From: Streptomyces sp. CNQ-509
Lineage (GTDB): Bacteria; Actinomycetota; Actinomycetes; Streptomycetales; Streptomycetaceae
Length of the DNA stretch: 64,000 nucleotides
Reading direction: 5' to 3'
Assembly: GCF_001011035.1 (NCBI RefSeq)
Contig: NZ_CP011492.1
Coordinates: 1,247,501 to 1,311,500, forward strand
The notes under the pieces are model-generated. The model did not search any database and was not told where the DNA came from. It saw nothing but the letters and a program-made list of their open reading frames with translations. Below, one piece after another: positions 8,320-16,759 of this stretch. The first letter of the stretch is position 1; every line of letters begins with the position of its first letter. A program made the position numbers and the translations under genes.

Positions 8320-10896
8320 TCAGCGCATGACCTCGGGCTCGTGCTTGCGCAGCAGCCGGGCGACGATGAAGCCGCAGATCACGCCCATGGTGAGCAGCAC
8401 GCCGATGTTCAGCAGGTACGTGCCCGCCGTGTGCTCCCACAGCGCGTCCGTCTCACCGCTGTCCCACGGCAGCAGCACGTTCAGGTCGGACGTCGAGCCC
8501 ATCGCGGCCACCGCCCAGCGCGAGGGCATCAGCCAGGCGAGCTGCTCGACGCCCGGGGTGCCGTGCAACTGGAAGAGCACGCCGGTGAAGACCACCTGCA
8601 CGATCGCGAACATCACCAGCAGCGGCATGGTCATCTCGGAGGTCTTCACCAGCGCCGAGATGATCAGGCCGAACATCATCGAGGTCAGGCCCAGCGTGGT
8701 CACGCCGATCGCCAGCTCCACCGCCGGCAGGTCGGACAGGATCACGCCCTCCTCGGGCAGCTTGCTGCGGCTGAGGACGCCGATGGCGCTGATGACGGCG
8801 CCCTGGAAGATCGTGATGATGCCGAGGACGAGCACCTTGGACATCACGTACGCGGAGCGGGAGAGGCCGACCGCCCGTTCCCTCTCGTAGATCACCCGTT
8901 CCTTGATCAGCTCACGCACGGAGTTCGCGGCGCCGGAGAAGCAGGCGCCGACCGCGAGGATGAGCAGGATCGTGCCCGCGGCCCTGTTGATCAGGTGGAT
9001 CTTCGCCGGCCCGTAGCCGAGACCGAACTCGGCGGGGATGACCATGCTCACGACGCCGAGCACCACCGGGAGAATGATGGTGAGCGCGATGAAGAAGCGG
9101 TCGGAGGCGAGGACGGACACGTACCGTCTCACCAGCGTCCAGAGCTGTGGCCCCCAGCCCTGCGGCTTGGACGGGCGGAGCATCTGCGGCGGCTGCATCG
9201 CGACGGGCTGCGGGGCCACGGCGTCGATGTCCGCGGCGTACATCTGGTAGTGCTGGGAGCCCTGCCAGCGGCCCTTCCAGTCGTACTCGCGGTAGTTCTC
9301 GAAGGCGGAGAAGATGTCGGCCCAGGTCTCGTAGCCGAAGAAGTTCAGCGCCTCCTCCGGCGGGCCGAAGTACGCCACACCGCCGCCGGGCGCCATGACC
9401 AGCAGCCGGTCGCAGAGCGCGAGTTCGGCGACGGAGTGGGTGACGACCAGGACCGTACGGCCGTCGTCGGCCAGGCCGCGCAGCAACTGCATGACGTCGC
9501 GGTCCATGCCCGGGTCGAGGCCCGAGGTGGGCTCGTCCAGGAAGATCAGCGACGGCTTGGTGAGCAGCTCCAGGGCCACCGAGACGCGCTTGCGCTGGCC
9601 GCCGGAGAGCGAGCTGATCCGCTTCTCCTTGTGGATGTCGAGCTTCAGCTCGCGCAGCACCTCGTCGACGCGGGCGGCGCGCTCGGCCTCGGCGGTGTCA
9701 CCGGGGAACCGGAGCTTGGCGGCGTAGCGCAGGGCGCGGGTGACGGTGAGCTGGGTGTGCAGGATGTCGTCCTGCGGCACCAGGCCGATGCGGTGGCGCA
9801 GCTCGGCGAACTGCTTGTAGAGGTTCCGGTTGTCGTAGAGGACCTCGCCGACGTCCGCGGGGCGGTAGCCCGTCAGCGCCTTGAGGAGCGTGGACTTGCC
9901 GGATCCGGACGGGCCGATGACGGCGATCAGGCTCTTCTCGGGTACGCCGAAGGAGACGTTGTCCAGAATGACCTTGCCGCCGTCGACCTTCACGGTCAGA
10001 TGGCGGGCCGAGAAGCTGACCTCACCGGTGTCGACGAACTCCTCGAGCCGGTCGCCGACCAGCCGGAAGGTGGAGTGGCCGATGCCGATGATGTCGTCGG
10101 GGCCGATGGGCCGGCGGCCGCGCTGCGGCAGTTGCTCACCGTTGACGTACGTGCCGTTGTGGCTGCCGAGGTCGACGATCTCGGAGCGGCCGTCGGGCGT
10201 GGACCGGAACTCCGCGTGGTGGCGCGAGACCTGGAGGTCGGAGACGACCAGCTCGTTCTCCAGCGCACGGCCGATGCGGGTGACGCGGCCCAGCGAGAGC
10301 TGGTGGAACGTCGTGGGGCTGCGGTCGCCGTAGACCGACGGGGCGCCGGGGCCGCCGCCGTGGCCCGCGCCGGCGGCGGCGGGCGGGCGCTGCGGCGCGG
10401 ACTGCTGCTGCGGCACGTACGGCTGCTGCTGGGGCGGCATGCCGGCCGGCGGCCCCTGGAACGGGGGCCCCTGGGGCGGAGGTCCCTGCGGCGGGGCGCC
10501 CCAGGCACCGGGCGCCTGCTGCGGCGGCGCGGCCTGGTGGGCGCCGGGCGGCGGCTGGGCCATGGCGGTCTGCGCGCTGTACACGTCGGGGGCGGCGGCG
10601 CCGGCCGGCGCGGAGAGCCGCAACTGCGGCCCGTCGGTGGCGTTGCCGAGGTACACGACCGAGCCGGGGCCGACCTCGATCTGGTGGACCCGCTGGCCCT
10701 CCACGTACGAGCCGTTGGTGCTGCCGACGTCCTCGAGCAGCCAGCTACGGCCGCCCCACCGCAGGCTGGCGTGCCGCCAGGAGACCCTGGCGTCCTCCAG
10801 CACCACGTCCCCCTGCGGATCCCGCCCGACGCGATAGGCGCGCGCCGGGTCGAGAGTCCATGTCTGTCCGTTCAGTTCAAGTACGAGTTCAGGCAC
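8320..10896 (-). CDS. Double-FHA ABC transporter, ATPase and permease fused
   Basis: About 858 residues. Domains in order: an FHA domain (1-95, YRVGRDPQGDVVLEDARVSWRHA); a Pro/Gln-rich linker (about 115-185); a second FHA domain (200-290, RIGRALENELVVSDLQVSRHHAEF, quoted loosely); an ABCG-like ATPase (300-530: GPSGSGKST, LSGGQRKRVSVALELL, LIFLDEPTSGLDP); and an ABC2-type permease with about six membrane helices (600-850). FHA domains bind phosphothreonine, so activity is probably gated by a Ser/Thr kinase. The cargo is unknown. GTG 10896 gives the expected PELVLELNGQTW start; GTG 10908 is also in frame. Confidence 0.9.
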   Translation of the reverse strand: MPELVLELNGQTWTLDPARAYRVGRDPQGDVVLEDARVSWRHASLRWGGRSWLLEDVGSTNGSYVEGQRVHQIEVGPGSVVYLGNATDGPQLRLSAPAGAAAPDVYSAQTAMAQPPPGAHQAAPPQQAPGAWGAPPQGPPPQGPPFQGPPAGMPPQQQPYVPQQQSAPQRPPAAAGAGHGGGPGAPSVYGDRSPTTFHQLSLGRVTRIGRALENELVVSDLQVSRHHAEFRSTPDGRSEIVDLGSHNGTYVNGEQLPQRGRRPIGPDDIIGIGHSTFRLVGDRLEEFVDTGEVSFSARHLTVKVDGGKVILDNVSFGVPEKSLIAVIGPSGSGKSTLLKALTGYRPADVGEVLYDNRNLYKQFAELRHRIGLVPQDDILHTQLTVTRALRYAAKLRFPGDTAEAERAARVDEVLRELKLDIHKEKRISSLSGGQRKRVSVALELLTKPSLIFLDEPTSGLDPGMDRDVMQLLRGLADDGRTVLVVTHSVAELALCDRLLVMAPGGGVAYFGPPEEALNFFGYETWADIFSAFENYREYDWKGRWQGSQHYQMYAADIDAVAPQPVAMQPPQMLRPSKPQGWGPQLWTLVRRYVSVLASDRFFIALTIILPVVLGVVSMVIPAEFGLGYGPAKIHLINRAAGTILLILAVGACFSGAANSVRELIKERVIYERERAVGLSRSAYVMSKVLVLGIITIFQGAVISAIGVLSRSKLPEEGVILSDLPAVELAIGVTTLGLTSMMFGLIISALVKTSEMTMPLLVMFAIVQVVFTGVLFQLHGTPGVEQLAWLMPSRWAVAAMGSTSDLNVLLPWDSGETDALWEHTAGTYLLNIGVLLTMGVICGFIVARLLRKHEPEVMR

Positions 10897-11591
10897 TCCA
10901 TGCCCCACAAAGTTGTCCCCCGAGGTGCCCCTTGCACGGCACCCACTTCAACAGGCCCGTAAGGAGTCTAGGGATGGCGAACATCCTGAGGAACTATTTC
11001 AGTAACAGTCGCTTCACGAAAACGCGGGTCACGGCAGTGAGGCGGAGTTCCGGCTTCCACTTCCACCCGCCGCCGGGCGGTTCGCGCAGGTTGACGGCAC
11101 TTGATCACGTACGGCCGGTGGCAACGGAGGTACGCGGGCGGGGAGATCCGGGGGCAGCGCCCGGCAGGACCCGGGAATCGCGGCGGGAGGGCCGGGCACG
11201 GCCGCCGGGCCGCGGTGCCGCTGCCGGCGCGGGCGGGGCGCACGCCGGCGTAGGGGCCCTTCCGGGCGCCGCGGACGGACCGGGCCGCACCGCCCGCCGG
11301 AGGGCCGCGACCGCCCGCCGCACCGCCGGACCCGTACGCCGGAAGGCCCCGGACCTCGGCCTCTCCCGGGCACCCCGCGGCGACCCCGCGGACCCTCCGC
11401 GGGGCCCTGAGGGCCCTCCCCGCGGCGCCGGCCCGTGACGACCCCGGGGACCCCCTCCCCCGCCCGTTCGGCCGCTCGCAACCCCAGGTCCCCCTCGCCG
11501 CAACCTCCCAGCCCAGCGGCCCGCCGCAGCCGGCCGCAACGCCGACCCGCCCGGCCGTCCGCAGGCCGCACCGCGATACCGTGGTCGCATC
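10897..11591. other. 695-base intergenic region between the divergent FHA-ABC and serB genes
   Basis: No gene can be assigned with confidence. The first 140 bases are relatively AT-rich and presumably hold the FHA-ABC promoter (TAGACT on the minus strand near 10965 is a possible -10). A plus-strand frame from ATG 10974 to 11438 (154 codons) has AAGGAG 7 bases upstream and looks ordinary for about 40 codons, then becomes Arg/Gly/Pro/Ala low-complexity sequence; it is noted as a candidate only. From about 11100 to 11590 the sequence is GC-rich with no convincing frame. Confidence 0.6.
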
Positions 11592-12782
11592 ATGACCACC
11601 GCCGCCCGCACGCTTCTCGTCAAGATCTTCGGCCGCGACCGCGCCGGTCTCACCGCCGGCCTCTTCGACACCCTCGCCGCCTACCGGGTCGAGGTCATCG
11701 ACATCGAGCAGATCGTCACCCGCGGCCGCATCACCCTGTGCGCCCTGGTCACGCCCCCCGTCGGGGCCACCGAGGGCGAGCTGCGCGCGACGATCCACTC
11801 CTGGGCCGGCTCGATGCGCCTGGAGGCGGAGATAATCTCCGGCACCGGCGACAACGAGCCGCGCGCCCCCGGCCGCTCCCACGTGACCGTGCTCGGGCAG
11901 CCGCTGACCGCCGAGTCGACCGCCGGCATCGCCGCCACGATCACCGGTACCGGCGCCAACATCGACCGCATCTTCCGGCTCGCGAAGTACCCCGTCACCG
12001 CCGTCGAGTTCGAGGTCTCCGGCGCCGCCACCGAGGAGCTGCGCCCCGCGCTCGCCATAGCCGCCGCCCGCCTCGGCGTGGACGTCGCCGTCGTCGCCTC
12101 CGGACTGCAGCGCCGGGCGCAGCGGCTGGTGGTGATGGACGTCGACTCCACCCTCATCCAGGACGAGGTCATCGAGCTGTTCGCCGCGCACGCCGGCTGC
12201 GAGGCCGAGGTCGCGGCGGTGACCGCCGCCGCGATGCGCGGCGAGCTGGACTTCGAGCAGTCCCTGCACGCCCGGGTGGAGCTGCTGGCGGGGCTGGAGG
12301 ACTCGGTGGTGGACAAGGTGCGCGAGGAGGTACGGCTGACGCCCGGCGCCCGCACCCTGATCCGTACGCTCAAGCGCCTCGGCTACCAGGTGGGCGTCGT
12401 CTCCGGCGGCTTCACGCAGATCACCGACGACCTCAAGGAACGGCTCTCGCTCGACTTCGCCGCCGCGAACACCCTGGAGATCGTCGGCGGCAAGCTCACC
12501 GGGCGGATCACGGGGCCGGTCGTGGACCGGGCGGGCAAGGCGCGGCTGCTGAGCGGCTTCGCCGCGGAGGCGGGCGTGCCGCTGTCACAGACGGTGGCGA
12601 TCGGGGACGGCGCGAACGACCTCGACATGCTCAACGCGGCGGGCCTCGGAGTGGCGTTCAACGCCAAGCCGCTGGTCCGGGAGGCCGCGCACGCGGCGGT
12701 GAACGTGCCGTTCCTCGACACCGTCCTCTATCTGCTCGGCATCACGCGCGACGAGGTGGAGGCGGCGGACACGACCGGCTGA
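11592..12782 (+). CDS. serB: Phosphoserine phosphatase with N-terminal ACT domains
   Basis: 396 residues. It dephosphorylates 3-phosphoserine, the last step of serine synthesis. Two ACT-like regulatory domains (about 1-85 and 95-170) precede a HAD phosphatase: nucleophile motif DVDSTLIQDE (about 182-191), motif II VVSGGFTQI (about 268), Lys/GDGANDLDMLN motif (about 336-346). The length is that of the long actinobacterial SerB. ATG 11592 follows the GC-rich gap. The 3' end overlaps the convergent WYL-regulator gene by 41 bases, so the two transcripts would be antisense to each other at their ends. Confidence 0.95.
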   Translation: MTTAARTLLVKIFGRDRAGLTAGLFDTLAAYRVEVIDIEQIVTRGRITLCALVTPPVGATEGELRATIHSWAGSMRLEAEIISGTGDNEPRAPGRSHVTVLGQPLTAESTAGIAATITGTGANIDRIFRLAKYPVTAVEFEVSGAATEELRPALAIAAARLGVDVAVVASGLQRRAQRLVVMDVDSTLIQDEVIELFAAHAGCEAEVAAVTAAAMRGELDFEQSLHARVELLAGLEDSVVDKVREEVRLTPGARTLIRTLKRLGYQVGVVSGGFTQITDDLKERLSLDFAAANTLEIVGGKLTGRITGPVVDRAGKARLLSGFAAEAGVPLSQTVAIGDGANDLDMLNAAGLGVAFNAKPLVREAAHAAVNVPFLDTVLYLLGITRDEVEAADTTG

Positions 12783-13863
12783 TGCGGTCGCCGAGGTCGC
12801 GCAGGAAGTCCGCCAGCTCCGGCGGCTCGCGCACCTCGAAGTCCACGCCGAGCAGGGCGATCCGCACGGCCAGCCAGTCGAGCGCGTCGCCGCCGGTGAC
12901 CAGCGTGCAGCGGCCGGGCCCCGCGGCCTCCAGCAGCCCAGCGCCGCGCGGGAGGCGGCGTACGGCCTCGTCCAGGGAGACGTACAGGGTGACGACGGCG
13001 CGGTAGCGGCCGCGGTGGCCGGCGACGGACTCGGCGACGAAGGCGGCGGCGTCGGCCGCGGGCAGCTCGCGCGGCGGGTGGCGGACGCCGGTCGGTTGCG
13101 GGTCGTCGATCCGGTCGACGCGGAAGGTGCGCCAGTCGGCGCGGTCGCGGTCGTACGCGACGAGATACCACCGCTGTCCCGTGCTGACCAGGCGGTACGG
13201 CTCGACGTGCCGCCGCGTGCCGCCGTCAGGGCCGGTACGGCCCTCGCCCGGCGGCCGGCCGCCGGGCCCGGCGGCCGGCGGCGCGGAGCGGGGCCCGGGA
13301 CGCCCCTCGCGTACGCGGTCCGCCGCACGGCCCTCGGACGCGTCTCCCCCGCGCTTGCCCCGGTAGCCGAACCGCAGCCCCTCCCCCCTGCTGCTCGCCG
13401 CCGCCAGCACCGCCAGCACCTCCGCGGCCACCGGCGCCCCCGTCGCCGCCACCGCGCCCGCCGGGCTCACGGTCAGCGGCACCGTGACCCGCTGGAGCGC
13501 GGAGACGCGGCGGCGCAGCCGCGCCGGGAGCACCTGCTCCAGCTTGGCGAGCGCCCGTGCGGACGTCTCCCCGATCCCCTCGACGCCCCCGGCGGCCACG
13601 GCGCGCAGTCCGGCGGCGACGGCGACGGCCTCGTCGTCGTCGAGGAGCAGGGGCGGCATCGCGGTGCCCGCGGCGAGCCGGTAGCCGCCGGCGGCGCCGA
13701 CGGTGGCGGCCACGGGGTAGCCCAGCGCGCGCAGCCGGTCGACGTCGCGGCGTACGGTGCGCACGCTGACGCCGAGGCGCCGGGCCAGCTCGGGGCCGCT
13801 GTGCTCGCGCCCGCTCTGCAGCACGGACAGCAGCGTGAGCAGCCGTGCGGGGGTGTCGCTCAT
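12742..13863 (-). CDS. WYL-domain transcriptional regulator (HTH_11/YafY type)
   Basis: 373 residues. The N-terminal winged helix (1-60: LLTLLSVLQSGREHSGPELARRLGVSVRTVRRDVDRLRALG, quoted as one helix-turn-helix run in parts) is followed by the WYL ligand-sensing domain (about 150-305: VEPYRLVSTGQRWYLVAYDRDRADWRTFRVDRI) and a WCX C-domain. Between two strands of WYL (about residues 172-220) sits a Gly/Pro/Arg low-complexity insertion absent from most relatives as I know them. WYL regulators often respond to nucleic acids or small ligands. Probably autoregulatory through the divergent gap at 13864-13925. Confidence 0.88.
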   Translation of the reverse strand: MSDTPARLLTLLSVLQSGREHSGPELARRLGVSVRTVRRDVDRLRALGYPVAATVGAAGGYRLAAGTAMPPLLLDDDEAVAVAAGLRAVAAGGVEGIGETSARALAKLEQVLPARLRRRVSALQRVTVPLTVSPAGAVAATGAPVAAEVLAVLAAASSRGEGLRFGYRGKRGGDASEGRAADRVREGRPGPRSAPPAAGPGGRPPGEGRTGPDGGTRRHVEPYRLVSTGQRWYLVAYDRDRADWRTFRVDRIDDPQPTGVRHPPRELPAADAAAFVAESVAGHRGRYRAVVTLYVSLDEAVRRLPRGAGLLEAAGPGRCTLVTGGDALDWLAVRIALLGVDFEVREPPELADFLRDLGDRISRSCPPPPPRRA

Positions 13864-13925
13864 CCCCCGATCATGACGGGGAAGGCGGACATGTTCTGAC
13901 CTCCTTCGTCCGTCGCGTCGAAGTC

Positions 13926-14102
13926 ATGGCGGCTCAGCAGCTCGCCGCCCGGCTGGGGCCGCCGGGCGGGGTGTACGTCTTCGGCGAACCGAGCGGCGGG
14001 CGGGACGGCGGGCGGGTGCTGTTCGGGGGCACCCCGGCGGAGCCGGCCCGCGCGGCGGAGGCGGCTACGGCGGAGTATCTGCGCCGGGACCTCGCGGGCT
14101 GA
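13926..14102 (+). CDS. Possible small protein of unknown function
   Basis: 58-codon frame beginning MAAQQLAARLGPPGGVYVFG and ending YLRRDLAG, divergent from the WYL regulator. The Shine-Dalgarno sequence before ATG 13926 is weak (GAAG). Composition is ordinary and not repetitive and third positions are GC-rich, so it could be real, but nothing identifies it. The frame can be extended upstream to 13845 across the start of the regulator. Treat as a candidate. Confidence 0.35.
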   Translation: MAAQQLAARLGPPGGVYVFGEPSGGRDGGRVLFGGTPAEPARAAEAATAEYLRRDLAG

Positions 14103-14205
14103 GCGGAAGGGACGCAGGGGGCGAGGGCCGGCGGATCGGGCGCCGCGCGGGGCTGCGGGCCGTGGGGTCCCGGGCGGGCCCGCGCGGGCGGCGTCCGGGC
14201 TCAGC

Positions 14206-14724
14206 TCACTGCTGGTGCGGCGTCCAGAACTCGGTGAGCCGGCCCACGCCGTGCTCCACGCCCTTCCACGAGCCGGCGAACTCCACCACGGCCACGCCCG
14301 AGGTCGGGAAGCCGCGGCTCAGCCTGGTCAGCGTGTCGCCCTCGGCGGAGCCCGCCAGGGCGTCGGCGAGGCCGTGCATGCCGGGGTTGTGGCCGACGAC
14401 CAGCAGCGTGGAGACGTCGTCGGGGACCTCGTTCAGCACCTGGATCAGCTCGCCGAGGGACGCCTCGTACAGCCGCTCCTCGTAGACCGTGCGGGGACGG
14501 CGGGGAAGCTGGCCAACGACGAGCTTCCAGGTCTCGCGGGTGCGTTTGGCGCTGGAGCAGAGGGTCAGGTCGGGGTCGATGTCGTGGGCCGCGAGGAAGT
14601 CCCCGGCGGCGGGAGCGTCGGCGCGGCCGCGCTCGGCGAGCGGGCGCTCGTGGTCGGAGTCCTGGGCCCATTCGGCCTTGGCGTGTCGGAGAAGGACGAT
14701 GCTGCGGGGCGTTCCTGCGCTCAT
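14206..14724 (-). CDS. SixA-like histidine phosphatase
   Basis: 172 residues of the histidine phosphatase (phosphoglycerate mutase-like) superfamily. The catalytic LLRHAKAEW motif (residues 10-18; RHA as in SixA proteins in place of RHG) and second catalytic His in VVGHNPGMHGLADAL (about 118) are both present, with CSSAKRTRETW between. E. coli SixA removes phosphate from phosphohistidine of phosphorelay/PTS proteins; the substrate here is inferred only by similarity. ATG 14724 gives the usual MSxxTPRxIVLLRHAKAEW start. The 425-base gap to the next gene (14725-15149) shows an AT-richer block near 14965-15005 and a Pro-rich frame, but no gene I would assign. Confidence 0.88.
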   Translation of the reverse strand: MSAGTPRSIVLLRHAKAEWAQDSDHERPLAERGRADAPAAGDFLAAHDIDPDLTLCSSAKRTRETWKLVVGQLPRRPRTVYEERLYEASLGELIQVLNEVPDDVSTLLVVGHNPGMHGLADALAGSAEGDTLTRLSRGFPTSGVAVVEFAGSWKGVEHGVGRLTEFWTPHQQ

Positions 14725-15149
14725 AAGCTCAGCTTCGCACGAAACCGGCCGCGGGGTCCGGGCAGTCCGCATGGTCTCCCGCCAGGAGTGACGGGCGGCC
14801 ACGCCCGGCCGCGGGTGCGGGCGCGGGTTCAGAGCAGCCGCAGGGCGAAGAGCGCGGTGAAGGCCATGGCGGGCAGGGCGACGGACCACCACGGCAGCCA
14901 GCGCTGCGCCGCCGGCGGTGCGGGCTGGGTGTGGGCACCGGCTGACATCTTCGCCTCCGTGGGGTTGCCTGACGTCCCGAGTCCTTCGTACTGCTACGAA
15001 CCTACGGAGCCGGGGCCGCGCGTCCCATCCGGTGACCCACCCAGTTCCCCCTGACCCTGGCCCCCTAGGGGAGGGTGGGGCTAGCCCCACCCCCGGGCGC
15101 CGCGGCGCCCCCGCGCGGGGCGGCGGTGCGGGGATGCGAGACTGGCCGT

Positions 15150-15266
15150 ATGCCCGTGCTCGACCCGAATCCCCAGAACGGGCAGCGCAAGCTGCTCTAC
15201 GTGCTCGGCGCGATGCTCGCCATCACGGTGGTCATCGGCGTCATCGCCACGATCGCCTCACCCTGA
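15150..15266 (+). CDS. SGM_5486-family single-span microprotein beside an MFS transporter
   Basis: 38 residues: a short polar N-terminus (MPVLDPNPQNGQRK) then one membrane helix (LLYVLGAMLAITVVIGVIATIA). This matches the tiny transporter-associated proteins named after SGM_5486 that recur next to CynX/NimT-type MFS genes in Streptomyces. It converges on the MFS gene with a 46-base gap. The association with the transporter is known only from gene neighbourhood; physical interaction is an inference. Confidence 0.75.
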   Translation: MPVLDPNPQNGQRKLLYVLGAMLAITVVIGVIATIASP

Positions 15267-15312
15267 GGCGCGCGTCCGCCGCCGTCGGTGGCGCCGACGG
15301 GGCGTGCCGCCG

Positions 15313-16707
15313 TCAGAGCTCGTCCTCGACCACGCGGTCGCGTCCGGCGACGATCCCCACGGCCACCTGGGCGACCATGAACGCCGCGAGCACCGCAAGC
15401 GGGACGGTCCAGCCGTCCGTGGCCCCGTACAGCGCGCCGACGGCCAGCGGGCCCGGGATGGAGATCAGGTAGCCGGTGCTCTGCGCGAAGGCGGAGAGCC
15501 GGACGAGGCCGGCGTGGCTGCGGGCCCGGGCCCCGAGCAGGGTGAGGACCAGCGGGAACGCGCAGTTGGACACGGCGAGCAGCAGTGCCCACACCCAGGC
15601 CCCGCCCGCGGGCGCCAGCCACAGCCCCGCGTAGCCGCCGAGGCCGCACGCGCCGAGCACCACGACCAGCGGCCCCTGGTGGTGCAGCCGGGCCGCGATC
15701 CGCGGCAGCACGAAGGCCAGCGGGACGCCCATGCCCATCGCGAGGGCGAGCAGCAGCCCGGCCGTGGAGGCGGACACGCCGGCGTCGCGGTAGATCTGCG
15801 GCAGCCAGCCGATGGTGACGTACGCGGCGGTGGCCTGGAGGCCGAAGAAGACGGCGAGCGCCCACGCGGTGGGGCTGGCGGTGATACGAACCGGCCGCGC
15901 CGGCTCCGCCGCCCCCTCGGCACCGGCGTCCCGCGCGGACCCAGCGGACCCCGCGGACCGCGTGGACGCCGTGGACCCCGCGGATCCGGCCGCCCCCGCG
16001 GACTCGGCGGTCCCCGCGCGGCGCGACCCGCGCGACAGCACCGCCCACGGCACCACGGCGCCCGCCGCGACGGCGGCCCACACGCCGAGCCCCAGGCGCC
16101 AGCTCCCGCCCAGCGCCTCGCTCAGGGGCACGGTGAGGCCGGCGGCGGAAGCCGTGCCGAGGGCCAGGCCCATCGAGTAGAGCCCGGTCATCGAGCCGAC
16201 CCGGTCCGGGAACCAGCGTTTGACGATGACGGGGATCAGCACGTTGCCCACGGCGATGCCGCCGAGCGCCAGCGCGCTGGCCGCCAGGAACGCGGGGGTG
16301 TTCCCGAACAGCGGGCGCAGCGCCAGGCCGCCGGCTATCGCGACGAGCCCGCCGGCGACGACCGCCACGGGGCCGAAGCGGCGGGCGAAGCGGGGCGCGA
16401 GGCTGCCGAAGACGGCGAAACAGAGCGCCGGCATGGAGGTGAGCAGGCCGGCGACCGTGCCGCTCATGCCGATGTCGGTGCGCACGTCCTCCAGCACCGA
16501 GCCGAACGAGGCTATCGCCGGCCGCAGGTTGATCGCCGCGAGCAGCAGCGCGGGGATCATGAGCCGCAGCAGCCAGGGCGCGATCCGCGGCGCGGCCGCC
16601 GGTCCGGAAGCCGCCGGGGGCGCGTCGGCCCGCACTTCTCCGGTCGGCTCTCCCGGGGTCTCGGCGGTTTTCGTGAGGATGCTGCGGCGTGGCATGCGGA
16701 CCATCAT
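15313..16707 (-). CDS. CynX/NimT-family MFS transporter
   Basis: 464 residues with about 12 membrane helices split by a loop (residues about 230-275) that is an Ala/Gly/Ser repeat. Typical CynX signatures are the opening ALLLAAINLRPAIASFGSVL and GLLTSMPALCFAVFGSLAPR. Family members move cyanate, nitroimidazoles and other small anions or drugs; the substrate here is unknown. Three nearby in-frame starts exist (ATG 16707, 16704 and 16695), none with a clear Shine-Dalgarno sequence, suggesting a leaderless message. A FadR-type regulator is divergent and its likely operator overlaps this start. Confidence 0.9.
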   Translation of the reverse strand: MMVRMPRRSILTKTAETPGEPTGEVRADAPPAASGPAAAPRIAPWLLRLMIPALLLAAINLRPAIASFGSVLEDVRTDIGMSGTVAGLLTSMPALCFAVFGSLAPRFARRFGPVAVVAGGLVAIAGGLALRPLFGNTPAFLAASALALGGIAVGNVLIPVIVKRWFPDRVGSMTGLYSMGLALGTASAAGLTVPLSEALGGSWRLGLGVWAAVAAGAVVPWAVLSRGSRRAGTAESAGAAGSAGSTASTRSAGSAGSARDAGAEGAAEPARPVRITASPTAWALAVFFGLQATAAYVTIGWLPQIYRDAGVSASTAGLLLALAMGMGVPLAFVLPRIAARLHHQGPLVVVLGACGLGGYAGLWLAPAGGAWVWALLLAVSNCAFPLVLTLLGARARSHAGLVRLSAFAQSTGYLISIPGPLAVGALYGATDGWTVPLAVLAAFMVAQVAVGIVAGRDRVVEDEL

Positions 16708-16711
16708 AGAA

Positions 16712-16722
16712 TCATTGGATGA
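16712..16722. promoter_or_regulatory. Candidate operator between MFS and GntR genes
   Basis: TCATTGGATGA, a palindrome (TCAT-N3-ATGA) with partly matching flanks, lies 5 bases upstream of the MFS start and 38 bases upstream of the GntR start. GntR/FadR regulators bind short palindromes in such divergent gaps, so this is the natural place for their operator. No experimental motif is known to me for this regulator. Confidence 0.35.
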
Positions 16723-16759
16723 ATGGTTGTCCACTCCGCAGTCCGAGCACGGGAGAGAC

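Noticed and set aside
15304..16722. 472-codon plus-strand frame opposite the MFS gene
   Set aside because: Composition is His/Arg/Gly-rich shadow; the minus strand encodes regular membrane helices.
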